Shown: in pieces, positions 7,000 through 13,499 of the stretch
Layout of the letters: each line of letters begins with the position of its first letter
Position numbering within the stretch: position 1 is the stretch's first letter
Origin: a bacterium
Lineage (GTDB): Bacteria; Krumholzibacteriota; Krumholzibacteriia; LZORAL124-64-63
Assembly: GCA_030591105.1 (NCBI GenBank)
Contig: JAUVBS010000013.1
Coordinates: 1 to 13,499 of the forward strand
Length of the DNA stretch: 13,499 nt
Direction of reading: 5' to 3'
The notes under the pieces: generated by a model
What the model was told of the DNA's origin: nothing
The model's input: only the letters and a program-made list of their open reading frames with translations
Databases searched by the model: none
Position numbers and translations under genes: made by a program

Positions 7000-8183
7000 C
7001 ACCGCGCCTCCCGGTGATCGGCCTCAGCAGCGGCGGCTCCCGGCGAGGGCGCCACCGCACCGTCGGCGGCGATTAGCGCACGCAGACGGGCCAGGACCTG
7101 GGCACCGTCGACGCTATCGAGACAAAAATGCGGTTCGGGACAGCGTTTGCGGTAACACGGTTGGCAGTCAAATCCCACCGCAGTGATCGCGGTGGCGCGC
7201 GGTCCGCGGGGCGCGGTCCAGGCAGGATTCGAGGAACCGAACAGTCCGACGGTCGCCACCGATAAAGCGGCCGCCAGGTGCATCAGGCCGCTGTCGTTAC
7301 CGACGAAAGCGGTGGACGTTTTCAACAGGGCGACGACCGCACGGAGATCGGTCCGACCGACCAGATCGACCACGCCGGCCGCGCCGGAGAGCGTCGTACG
7401 CCACGGAAGATCTAGACGGCGTCGCAACCCGCCCACGAAATCGCTGGCCGTAGCATCGCCCAGCAGTACGACACGGACCGCTGCTTCCGTCACCGCCGCA
7501 CTCACGAATTCGACGACCCGTTCAACCGGCCAGACTTTCGCTTCTCCGTAGGTCGTGCCCGGAGCGAGGATCCAGATCGGCGGTCCCTCTCCCGGATCAG
7601 CCGCCGTGATCGCGGCGCAGCCCGGCAGAGACGGCAAATACCGCTCGCTATTGATCCGTGAGGGTGGTGCCGCAACCTGCTGGCGATCGTTGCTCTGGGC
7701 GAGACGGGCCAACAGGACATCCCCGAGGTGCATCATCTCTCCGCTGTAATGCCGCTGCCCCCGTGGATAAGGAACCAGGCCCGGATCGAGCAACCAGCCC
7801 CGCGCATCTGTACGGTAACCGCAGCGCAACGGAATCCCGGCCAGCCGGGCAGCCACCGCAACGTGCAAGGAAGGCGGACAGATCACGACGGCGTCGTAGC
7901 CGCCTGCCCGCCAGTCGGCGGCCAGTTTCGGTAGCCCGCGGAATCCGGCGTGCCGGCCGACACGCTCGACCGACATCAGCGCATCGACGCGCGGGTCATC
8001 GACGAGTAACGGCAGCCAACGGCGTCTGACAGCCACAGTGACCGCAATGCCGCCGGCAACCTCCTGTCGCGCGGCCGCGAGCAGGGTCAACAGCGGCGTA
8101 CTCATGACCAGGTCGCCAAGCCAGTTGGGTGCGATCACCAGAATTCGGTAAGGCTGTCTCGTCGGGAAGGTAGGTTCAATCAT
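6996..8183 (-). CDS. waaF: LPS heptosyltransferase II (WaaF), GT9
   Basis: 395 residues. WaaF transfers the second L-glycero-D-manno-heptose from ADP-heptose onto heptose I of the LPS inner core, in the cytoplasm. The N-terminus RILVIAPNWLGDLVMSTP (13-30) is nearly diagnostic, with Gly-Asp at 23-24. The donor domain has APGTTYGEAKVWP (207-219), GNDSGLMHLAAA (295-306), FGSSNPAWTAP (315-325) and a Cys cluster C-x-P-C...C-P...C (340, 343, 348, 354). A 25-residue Ala-rich charged tail follows. An ATG at 8216 would add 11 residues, but its GGAGG is only 3 bases away and is explained as codons of the upstream gene. The ATG at 8183 places the first strand as in the family and overlaps the upstream stop by 8 bases (ATGATTGA), so I chose it. 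It lacks its own clear ribosome-binding site, suggesting coupling. Confidence 0.9.
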   Translation of the reverse strand: MIEPTFPTRQPYRILVIAPNWLGDLVMSTPLLTLLAAARQEVAGGIAVTVAVRRRWLPLLVDDPRVDALMSVERVGRHAGFRGLPKLAADWRAGGYDAVVICPPSLHVAVAARLAGIPLRCGYRTDARGWLLDPGLVPYPRGQRHYSGEMMHLGDVLLARLAQSNDRQQVAAPPSRINSERYLPSLPGCAAITAADPGEGPPIWILAPGTTYGEAKVWPVERVVEFVSAAVTEAAVRVVLLGDATASDFVGGLRRRLDLPWRTTLSGAAGVVDLVGRTDLRAVVALLKTSTAFVGNDSGLMHLAAALSVATVGLFGSSNPAWTAPRGPRATAITAVGFDCQPCYRKRCPEPHFCLDSVDGAQVLARLRALIAADGAVAPSPGAAAAEADHREARW

Positions 8184-9318
8184 GATCCGGAGCCACGGCC
8201 GGCACTTCAGCCTCATCCTCCTCCACGCGCATCACGGTAACAGTCGCGTTGGAGCGGCCACCGGTAACGGCCTCGATCGCTGCCATGAGGGTTTCGATGT
8301 CGACGCGTTCGCCGCGGGTCACACGTACCACGCGGGCGCGTCCACTATCACCCGGGTCCCACTCGGCCGTATCCTCGGCGGTGAACAGTCCGATCGTCGG
8401 CACACCCTGAGCCACGGCGAAGTGGAATAGATCGGTATTGCCGGCGACGAACAGATCACACTGCGAGAGCAGCAGCACCGTTTCCAGAAGAGTGTCGCGG
8501 TGCAAGCCAGGCGGCACGTTGCCCAACTGCAGCTCGAATCGCTTCAACCGATCCTCGTTGGCGGGGTCGGCCAAGGGTAACACACGGCACGGCACCTGCG
8601 ACTCGATCTGGCGCACGATGAAGTGAAGGTTTTGCTGGGCAATCCCCTTCCCGCACTTGCCTAGACCGGCATCGACACCGACGAGCAACTCGTGCTTCGC
8701 CGGCTTGTTGAAATGGATCAACTGCGCCGTTTGCCGCAACCGATCCTCCGGTAGCGGCCAGCCCGGACGTAGATCATCGGTCGGCAGTCCCAAAAACGGC
8801 GCCAAGTAGGCCGGCCGATCACCCCGGTAGCGCGAATCGTTGGCCGGCGGCGTGACCTCGCAGTTGATGCCCGGCCAAGACTTGCCGTCACCCGGACCAC
8901 AGCGCAGCGCAGCGCCGCTGGCCAGCGCCGCCAGCTCGAACGTCGATTGGCGCTCGAGTGCCATGACCAACGCCACGTCGTAACCGGTCTTACCCAGGCT
9001 ACGCAGCAGCGAACCGTAGGCCGGCCGCCACGGATGCAGCTGCGACTGGTTATAGACCAAGCACTGGCGCGCCAGGCCACTCGGCACCACCAGCGGTGCG
9101 TGGCTCTCCGGCAGCAAGAAATCGATGCGCGAGCCCGGATACCGGCGCCGGATCGCATCAATCAACGGGATGTGGAAGAGCAAATCGGTCAGGTCGCCAG
9201 CGTCGATGGCCAGGATCCGGGCACGGTTGCTCACCGCTCCGGGTAACGCAAAAGAGGCTCCGCGAGCTTTACGAAAGAAAGGCCGCAGGAAATTGGTCAT
9301 CATGCCGTTACCGCTCAC
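8176..9318 (-). CDS. Divergent GT9 (heptosyltransferase-like) glycosyltransferase
   Basis: 380 residues. The first domain has ARILAIDAGDLTDLLFHIPLIDAIRRRYP (33-61 with Asp45), corresponding to the GT9 'I-L-x-I...G-D-x-x-x-x-x-P' strand and helix, but the Gly before Asp is Thr. The second domain has VAGNTDLFHFAVAQGVPTIGLF (291-312), matching GND-SGLMHLAAALGVPTVGLF of relatives but one residue shorter in the active-site loop. LLVGVDAGLGKCGKG (211-225) stands where relatives have APGxxWxxKxWP. The Cys cluster of the two neighbouring GT9 proteins is absent, and the C-terminus is acidic. It probably acts on LPS or a related glycan, but donor and acceptor are unknown and loss of activity is possible. 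The start is GTG at 9318 with GGAGG at 9327-9323, 4 bases upstream; an ATG at 9303 is the alternative. It begins 11 bases after lon. Confidence 0.78.
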   Translation of the reverse strand: MSGNGMMTNFLRPFFRKARGASFALPGAVSNRARILAIDAGDLTDLLFHIPLIDAIRRRYPGSRIDFLLPESHAPLVVPSGLARQCLVYNQSQLHPWRPAYGSLLRSLGKTGYDVALVMALERQSTFELAALASGAALRCGPGDGKSWPGINCEVTPPANDSRYRGDRPAYLAPFLGLPTDDLRPGWPLPEDRLRQTAQLIHFNKPAKHELLVGVDAGLGKCGKGIAQQNLHFIVRQIESQVPCRVLPLADPANEDRLKRFELQLGNVPPGLHRDTLLETVLLLSQCDLFVAGNTDLFHFAVAQGVPTIGLFTAEDTAEWDPGDSGRARVVRVTRGERVDIETLMAAIEAVTGGRSNATVTVMRVEEDEAEVPAVAPDHD

Positions 9319-9329
9319 ACTGCCTCCAG

Positions 9330-11720
9330 CTACCGCGATAAGACATCCGGGAAGATCGTGTTCCAGACGTCGTCCACGTGGGCAACAGGCACGAATTCGA
9401 TCTCTTCGCGTACTTCATCCGGAATATCCTCCAGATCGACTTCGTTGGCCTGCGGAATGATAATCCGGTCGATCCCCGCCCGGTGCGCAGCTAGAACTTT
9501 TTCGAGTAGGCCACCGATGGGCAGAACCTGGCCAGTCAGGGTGATTTCACCCGTCATGGCTGTCTTGCGGTCGATCGCCTTGTCGATCAGCAGTGAAAGC
9601 AAGACCGAGGCCATCGCGATGCCGGCGCTCGGGCCGTCCTTGGGGATCGCTCCGGCCGGCAGGTGAATGTGCACGTCGCGTTTGGTGAAGAAATTTCGAT
9701 AATCGTCACGCTCGCCGAAACGGTTGCGCAAATAGCTGTAAGCAGCCACTGCTGATTCCTGCATGACGCTGCCGAGCTGGCCGGTCAAACGAAGCTGGCC
9801 GTTGCCACCGGGCATCGTGACACCCTCGATGTAGAGGATCTTGCCGCCGACCATCGTCCACGCCAGACCGGTGGCGACCCCGACCTTCGCTCTCTTGCGC
9901 AACCGGTCGCCGCTATAGCTCGGTGACCCCAGGTAGTCCACCAGATTCCGCGCGGTGATCGAGTGGCGTTTGCGCTTGCGGCCAGCCACGGCGCGGGCAA
10001 CCTTGCGGCAGACACTGCCGATGGTCCGTTCGAGGTTACGGACACCGGCCTCACGCGTGTATGCCTCGATGATTTTCATCAATCCGGCGTCGGTGAACCG
10101 GATTTGCTTGCGGGTCAGACCGTTGCCTTCGATCTGGCGCGGCATCAGGTAGCGCTTGGCGATCTGGAGCTTTTCGAGGTTGGTGTAACCGGGTAGCTGG
10201 ATGACCTCCATGCGGTCCAGAAGCGGGCGCGGTACAGTATCAAGCATGTTGGCCGTCGTGATGAACATCACGCCCGAGAGATCGAACGGCAGCGTCAAGT
10301 AGTGATCGGTGAAGGAGCTGTTCTGCTCCGGGTCGAGGACCTCGAGTAGCGCACTGGCCGGATCACCGCGGAAGTCCTGCCCCAGCTTGTCGATCTCGTC
10401 CAGCATGAACACCGGGTTGTTGGTTCCGCACTCCTTGATGCCGGCAATGATCCGGCCCGGCATCGCCCCGACATAGGTACGCCGATGCCCGCGGATCTCC
10501 GCTTCGTCGCGCATGCCACCGAGCGAGAAACGGAAAAACTCGCGCCCGATCGCGTCGGCGACGCTACGACCGAGCGAGGTCTTACCGACACCGGGCGGGC
10601 CGACGAGGCAGAGGATGGGACCGTGATGGTCCGGCTTCAGCTTGCGCACCGCCAGGTACTCTAGGATGCGTTCCTTGACGTCCTCGAGTCCGTAGTGGTC
10701 GCGTTCGAGGATCTCCTCTGCGCGTTTCAAATCGAGCTTGTCGTCGCTCGAAACGTTCCAGGGCAACTCGAGCAGCCAATCGAGGTAGGTCTTGCTGACC
10801 GTGTATTCGCTCGCTCCGGGGGACATGCGCGAGAGGCGGTCGTACTCGCGTTCGGCGGCAGCGCGGACCTTCTCGGGTAGGTCGGCTTGAGCAATCGTCT
10901 CTCTCAGATCGTCGAGTTCGACCGACCCTTCGTCCGCCTCACCCAGTTCGCGTTGGATCGCCTTGAGCTGCTGACGGAGGTAGTACTCGCGCTGGTCTTT
11001 GTCGATGGACTTACGCACCGACGTCTGCAGTTGCTGTCCCAACTCCAAGACGTCGAGTTCACGCATGACGATTTTTGTGAGGATCTGCAGCCGTTTGCGT
11101 GGCGACGTCTCCTCGAGGATCTCCTGCTTCTCCGCCACGTCGATATCGAGGTTCGTCGCGATCAGGTCGGCGAGCCGCCCCGCGTCGTCGATATTCAACA
11201 CGACGACCTTCAGTTCGTCGGATAGGTTTTCACTCGCGTCGATGATCTTCAGGAAGTTATTGGCGACTCCGCGCATGTAAGCGAGTGTGCGCGAATCCTC
11301 CTGCACCTTTTCCTCGAGCGTCTCCGCCCGTGCGCGCAGATACGGTTCGGTGGCGATGATCTCGGTGATCCGGCAGCGGGCAATGCCCTGGCCGAGCAAA
11401 CGCATACTGCCATCCGGAAAACGCAACATCTTCTGGATCTTGACCGCCGTTCCGACCTGATAAACGAGATCCTCGTCCGGGATCTCGTCCTGCTCGTCGT
11501 CCTCCGTATCGGTCTCGCGTTGGGTAAACGCGCCGAGGATCTTGTCGCCGGCGAGACAGTCGTCGGCGAGCTGGATCAGTTTCTCGTCGGTCAGAACCAA
11601 CGGCACCATCATGTACGGAAAGATGACCGCATCGCTAATCGGCAGGATCGCCAGTTCCTGAGGAACGGGAGCCTCGTCGATCTCCTCGGTGTCGAAATTT
11701 TCTCGGTCGTTTTCTGGCAT
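9330..11720 (-). CDS. lon: ATP-dependent protease Lon (LonA type)
   Basis: 796 residues, normal for LonA. Lon is a cytoplasmic hexameric AAA+ serine protease that unfolds and degrades damaged and regulatory proteins. Order: substrate-binding N-domain (about 21-220), coiled-coil stretch (about 230-340), AAA+ module with Walker A GPPGVGKT (374-381), Walker B VFMLDEID (437-444) and the GHRRTYVGAMPGRI block (411-424), then the protease domain with catalytic Ser698 in KDGPSAG and Lys741 in GGLLEKVLAAHRAG. The 43-residue Ser-Lys spacing equals that of E. coli Lon (679/722). An acidic insert (71-84, DTEDDEQDEIPDED) interrupts the N-domain. The ATG at 11720 has AAGGAG at 11736-11731, 10 bases upstream. 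Only 61 bases separate it from hsp20, with no terminator and no clear promoter seen, so transcription from the hsp20 promoter is likely. Confidence 0.98.
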   Translation of the reverse strand: MPENDRENFDTEEIDEAPVPQELAILPISDAVIFPYMMVPLVLTDEKLIQLADDCLAGDKILGAFTQRETDTEDDEQDEIPDEDLVYQVGTAVKIQKMLRFPDGSMRLLGQGIARCRITEIIATEPYLRARAETLEEKVQEDSRTLAYMRGVANNFLKIIDASENLSDELKVVVLNIDDAGRLADLIATNLDIDVAEKQEILEETSPRKRLQILTKIVMRELDVLELGQQLQTSVRKSIDKDQREYYLRQQLKAIQRELGEADEGSVELDDLRETIAQADLPEKVRAAAEREYDRLSRMSPGASEYTVSKTYLDWLLELPWNVSSDDKLDLKRAEEILERDHYGLEDVKERILEYLAVRKLKPDHHGPILCLVGPPGVGKTSLGRSVADAIGREFFRFSLGGMRDEAEIRGHRRTYVGAMPGRIIAGIKECGTNNPVFMLDEIDKLGQDFRGDPASALLEVLDPEQNSSFTDHYLTLPFDLSGVMFITTANMLDTVPRPLLDRMEVIQLPGYTNLEKLQIAKRYLMPRQIEGNGLTRKQIRFTDAGLMKIIEAYTREAGVRNLERTIGSVCRKVARAVAGRKRKRHSITARNLVDYLGSPSYSGDRLRKRAKVGVATGLAWTMVGGKILYIEGVTMPGGNGQLRLTGQLGSVMQESAVAAYSYLRNRFGERDDYRNFFTKRDVHIHLPAGAIPKDGPSAGIAMASVLLSLLIDKAIDRKTAMTGEITLTGQVLPIGGLLEKVLAAHRAGIDRIIIPQANEVDLEDIPDEVREEIEFVPVAHVDDVWNTIFPDVLSR

Positions 11721-11781
11721 TGCGAGCCAGCTCCTTCCGCGCTATCCCCTTAGCTGCAACAGTGGTTGACCAGCGCCGATC

Positions 11782-12216
11782 TCAGCGATCGACGGTGATC
11801 TGATGGCGGCCCGCGCCACCGCCAGTACCCTTGTCGAAAGTCACGTAGAGAAATCCGTTCCGGTACCGGGCAACGGCGCTCAACTGATCGACCCCCACCA
11901 GGATCGGTACGTGCCGTACGAACGGTCCGACATTGATCTCCATCTTGTAAAAATGCTTCTTGCCGTGCGAAGCGGTGTCTTGCCGAACGCCACGCACGAT
12001 CAGATTTTCGCCGTCGGTCAACACTTCGATCTGGGCCGGGTCCATGCCGGCAAGATCCATCTGCACGACGAAAGAGTCCTCGGTCTCGTAAGCGTCGGTG
12101 GCCGGTCGCCAGGCGAGGTCCGCCTCGCTGGGTACCGTCACGCCGCGGCGTCCGTAGGAGGTCACCAAGATCTCGAAGATGTCCCCCAGGTCACCCATGC
12201 CGTCGGGTTTCTTCAT
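11782..12216 (-). CDS. Small heat-shock protein, Hsp20/alpha-crystallin family
   Basis: 144 residues. These ATP-independent chaperones form oligomers that hold unfolding proteins in the cytoplasm until refolding or proteolysis. A short N-terminal arm (1-36) is followed by the alpha-crystallin domain, starting WRPATDAYETEDSFVVQMDLAGM (36-58), continuing IEVLTDGENLIVRG (63-76), and ending ARYRNGFLYVTF (117-128), which fits the family's A-x-x-x-N-G-x-L signature. A Gly-rich linker then leads to Ile140-Thr-Val142, the I-x-I/V tail motif that docks between dimers. The frame continues to a GTG at 12261, but the ATG at 12216 has AAAGGAG at 12232-12226, 9 bases upstream, and is preferred. A good promoter lies at 12271-12299. 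Its placement just before lon pairs a holdase with a protease. Confidence 0.95.
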   Translation of the reverse strand: MKKPDGMGDLGDIFEILVTSYGRRGVTVPSEADLAWRPATDAYETEDSFVVQMDLAGMDPAQIEVLTDGENLIVRGVRQDTASHGKKHFYKMEINVGPFVRHVPILVGVDQLSAVARYRNGFLYVTFDKGTGGGAGRHQITVDR

Positions 12217-12270
12217 GCTCTCGGTCTCCTTTGCCCTGCTGGCCCGCTCCGGCACCCGCACATCATATGC

Positions 12271-12299
12271 ATGCTAACCAGCTACTCCGGTACCGTCAA
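12271..12299 (-). promoter_or_regulatory. Probable sigma70-type promoter for hsp20 (and perhaps lon and the LPS genes)
   Basis: On the minus strand TTGACG (-35, 12299-12294, 5 of 6 consensus matches) is separated by exactly 17 bases from TAGCAT (-10, 12276-12271, 4 of 6). It lies between the lexA stop and the hsp20 start, with a predicted leader of about 45-50 bases. It does not look like a sigma32 promoter (no CTTGAAA with CCCCAT). The -35 falls inside a short inverted repeat at 12287-12303. Confidence 0.55.
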
Positions 12300-12303
12300 C
12301 CGG
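12287..12303. repeat. Inverted repeat overlapping the hsp20 -35 element
   Basis: CCGGT and ACCGG arms (12287-12291 and 12299-12303) flank a 7-base centre. An 8-base perfect palindrome CGGTACCG (12288-12295) overlaps the left arm. The repeat covers the -35 hexamer of the predicted hsp20 promoter, so it could be an operator. Such short GC palindromes also arise by chance in a GC-rich genome. Confidence 0.3.
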
Positions 12304-12315
12304 TGGTGGTGGTGG
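12302..12315. repeat. Short GGT trinucleotide tract
   Basis: Four GGT units plus GG on the plus strand, directly after the lexA stop codon in the transcription direction. Too short to say more; no role is proposed. Confidence 0.6.
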
Positions 12316-12316
12316 A

Positions 12317-12922
12317 TCAAAACCGACGCAGGACACCGATCACGACACCCTGAATCCGTACGCGTTGCTCGGGCACCGCCAGTGTCTCGACTTCCGGATT
12401 GGCCGGTACCAAATGGATGATCGCGCCGCGGCGCTGGTACTGTTTGACCGTGACCGCGTCGCCGTCGATCAAGGCGATGACCATTTCTCCGTTGCGCGCC
12501 ACGTCGCGCGCCTCGATCACCAGTACGTCGCCGTCTTGAATCTGCTCGCCGATCATCGAATCACCACTCACCCGCAAGGCGTAGGTCCGGCCGCGTCCGA
12601 GCCAACCGTCGGGCAGATCGATTTCTTCCGTCGTGACGAGTGCCTCGATGGGACAGCCGGCAGCGACGGTACCCATCAGCGGGATCCGGCAGCCTGCACC
12701 CGGCCGCTGCCTCGGCATCACCTCCAGATCACGGCTGGCATTCTTACGACCGCGTCGGAGATAACCTTTCTCGATCAGATTGCTGACGTGCTTGTGCACT
12801 GTAGCCACCGACGAGAGAGAAAACCGACGTCCGATCTCCTGCAGCGTCGGCGCGTAGCCGTGGGCACCAATGTAGTCGGCGATGTAGGCAAGAATCTCAG
12901 CTTGCCGCGGAGTCATGGGCAT
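12317..12922 (-). CDS. lexA: SOS-response repressor and autoprotease LexA
   Basis: 201 residues from the chosen ATG. LexA represses SOS genes as a dimer and cleaves itself when RecA filaments form on damaged DNA. The N-terminal winged helix (1-65) reads TPRQAEILAYIADYIGAHG then PTLQEIGRRFSLSS with a recognition helix TVHKHVSNLIEKGYL (41-55). The cleavage bond is Ala88-Gly89 in GTVAAGCP. The catalytic dyad is Ser122 in SGDSM and Lys160 in AVTVKQY, with spacings close to those of E. coli LexA (A84-G85, S119, K156). The frame extends to 12982, but GGGAGG at 12934-12929 sits 6 bases before the ATG at 12922, which also matches the family N-terminus. It lies 91 bases after the kinase gene. Autoregulation is expected, but no canonical SOS box is visible upstream. 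Confidence 0.97.
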   Translation of the reverse strand: MPMTPRQAEILAYIADYIGAHGYAPTLQEIGRRFSLSSVATVHKHVSNLIEKGYLRRGRKNASRDLEVMPRQRPGAGCRIPLMGTVAAGCPIEALVTTEEIDLPDGWLGRGRTYALRVSGDSMIGEQIQDGDVLVIEARDVARNGEMVIALIDGDAVTVKQYQRRGAIIHLVPANPEVETLAVPEQRVRIQGVVIGVLRRF

Positions 12923-12955
12923 CGAATGCCTCCCGTTTCCGAGTCGGTACGAGTT

Positions 12956-12991
12956 ACTTTCCCTCAGGCTAGACAAAAACATGGCGAAAGT
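12956..12991. repeat. Inverted repeat around the possible lexA promoter
   Basis: Six-base arms ACTTTC (12956-12961) and GAAAGT (12986-12991) are separated by 24 bases and bracket the predicted -10, with one arm overlapping the -35. This is wider than a usual LexA operator. It might be a binding site or a chance pairing. Confidence 0.25.
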
Positions 12992-12994
12992 CCA
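12966..12994 (-). promoter_or_regulatory. Possible lexA promoter
   Basis: On the minus strand TGGACT (-35, 12994-12989, 4 of 6 matches) is followed after 17 bases by TAGCCT (-10, 12971-12966, 3 of 6). It lies in the 91-base gap before lexA. The match is modest, and the call leans on position and exact spacing. Confidence 0.35.
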
Positions 12995-13013
12995 GCATGA
13001 TCGGCAGGTGGTT

Positions 13014-13499
13014 TTACCTATCCGGCCCGCCCGGAGGCCGCTCGGGACGCCGAGGTCCGTCCCGTAACATACATTCGACCTCTGCTAGCACCGGTAGCGC
13101 ACGGCGGCCACCCCAATCCCGGCATTTCAAAGCGGCGACCGCACTGCCGAAGGTCAGGCTCTCGAGCCAACCGCGCTGCTCCGCTCGCGCCCAGGCATAG
13201 CCGGCGTGGAAAGCGTCGCCGGCGCCGGTGGTATCCTTGACCGCCACCGCGAAGGCCGGCACGTGGACGACCCGGTCGTCCACCAGCGCCAGAGTTCCTG
13301 CCTGACCAAAGGTCATTGCCACACGCATCGGACCGAGATCGCGCAACGCGCGCAACGCAGCGGCCGGCTGCGAACATCCCGTCAACTCCGGTGCAAAGAC
13401 GGACGATGAGATCACGTCGGTACAGTGCCGTACCAGCGTGCGCATCCCCTCGCGTACCGAGCCGGCGTCCAGCACGACGGGTAAACCGCGCCGCCGAGC
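13014..13499 (-). CDS. PfkB/ribokinase-family carbohydrate kinase, C-terminal part (runs off right edge)
   Basis: 161 residues are visible, open at the window edge; the GTG inside it at 13475 is an internal Val codon, not a start. The upstream codons continue the family sequence (RGLPVVLDAGSVREG). PfkB kinases phosphorylate sugars or nucleosides with ATP in the cytoplasm. The fragment has MTFGQAGTLAL (about 61-71), the strand near the ATP site, and PfkB signature 2, DTTGAGDAFHAGYAWA (89-104), with Asp95 of GAGD as the catalytic base. It ends in CRDWGGRRALP, a common C-terminal block of the family, and a Pro/Arg-rich tail. The substrate-binding N-terminal half is outside the window, so the sugar cannot be named. 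The TAA is 91 bases before lexA. Confidence 0.9.
   Translation of the reverse strand, partial: ARRRGLPVVLDAGSVREGMRTLVRHCTDVISSSVFAPELTGCSQPAAALRALRDLGPMRVAMTFGQAGTLALVDDRVVHVPAFAVAVKDTTGAGDAFHAGYAWARAEQRGWLESLTFGSAVAALKCRDWGGRRALPVLAEVECMLRDGPRRPERPPGGPDR

Larger units (their letters stand above)
12923..13013. other. lexA upstream region
   Basis: 91 bases between the kinase stop and the lexA start. It contains the lexA ribosome-binding site (12929-12934), a modest promoter candidate and a wide inverted repeat, listed separately. I found none of these LexA operator forms: CTGT-N8-ACAG, GTTC-N7-GTTC, or CGAAC-N4-GTTCG. Confidence 0.6.

Noticed and set aside
12217..12316. CIRCE, sigma32 promoter or ROSE-type thermometer before hsp20
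   Set aside because: No 9-base TTAGCACTC-type inverted repeat, no CTTGAAA/CCCCAT pair, and no readable pairing that hides the ribosome-binding site.
12923..12982. N-terminal extension of LexA to 12982
   Set aside because: The start at 12922 has a good ribosome-binding site and matches the family N-terminus; the longer form would run into the predicted promoter.
1..13499. Defence system, prophage, integrative element or CRISPR
   Set aside because: All genes are recognisable housekeeping or envelope families in one direction with similar composition by eye; no integrase, transposase, direct terminal repeats or repeat-spacer pattern was seen.

Overview
The window is a gene-dense, GC-rich stretch of bacterial chromosome in which every gene I can support lies on the minus strand; transcription therefore runs from base 13499 towards base 1. 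The heptose-LPS enzymes (GmhB, WaaF and two more GT9 proteins) point to a Gram-negative organism. The mix of lexA, hsp20, lon and LPS genes with an acyl-CoA dehydrogenase would suit a deltaproteobacterial-type or other uncultured proteobacterial-like lineage, but that placement is inference only. I see no mobile element, CRISPR array, tRNA or rRNA.

In transcription order: (1) the 3' part of a PfkB/ribokinase-family sugar kinase enters from the right edge (13499-13014). (2) A stress block follows: the SOS repressor LexA (12922-12317), a small heat-shock protein of the Hsp20 family (12216-11782) with a good sigma70-type promoter in front, and Lon protease (11720-9330). (3) Only 11 bases after lon begins a tightly packed envelope block: a divergent GT9 protein (9318-8176), the heptosyltransferase WaaF (8183-6996), the heptose-bisphosphate phosphatase GmhB (6999-6376), and another GT9 heptosyltransferase (6379-5216). 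Successive genes here overlap by 4 or 8 bases. (4) After a 237-base gap comes a second coupled block: a secreted DUF3108 protein (4978-4121), a GT39/ArnT-like membrane glycosyltransferase (4128-2569), a small PglC/WbaP-like phosphoglycosyl transferase (2572-1883), and the holo-ACP synthase AcpS (1883-1512). (5) After 170 bases that hold a probable sigma70 promoter come a PhzF-family protein (1341-427) and the N-terminal part of an acyl-CoA dehydrogenase (382 to the left edge).

Taken together, block 3 makes and transfers LPS inner-core heptose: GmhB supplies the phosphatase step on the ADP-heptose route, and the GT9 enzymes transfer sugars to the core. Block 4 probably loads a sugar phosphate onto undecaprenyl phosphate and moves a lipid-linked sugar to an envelope acceptor, while AcpS activates acyl carrier protein. 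Block 2 deals with DNA damage and protein quality control. Most of this is recognisable bacterial housekeeping. The points most worth a second look are the divergent GT9 protein with an altered donor-site loop, the direct run from lon into the LPS genes, and the DUF3108-GT39-PGT-AcpS coupling.
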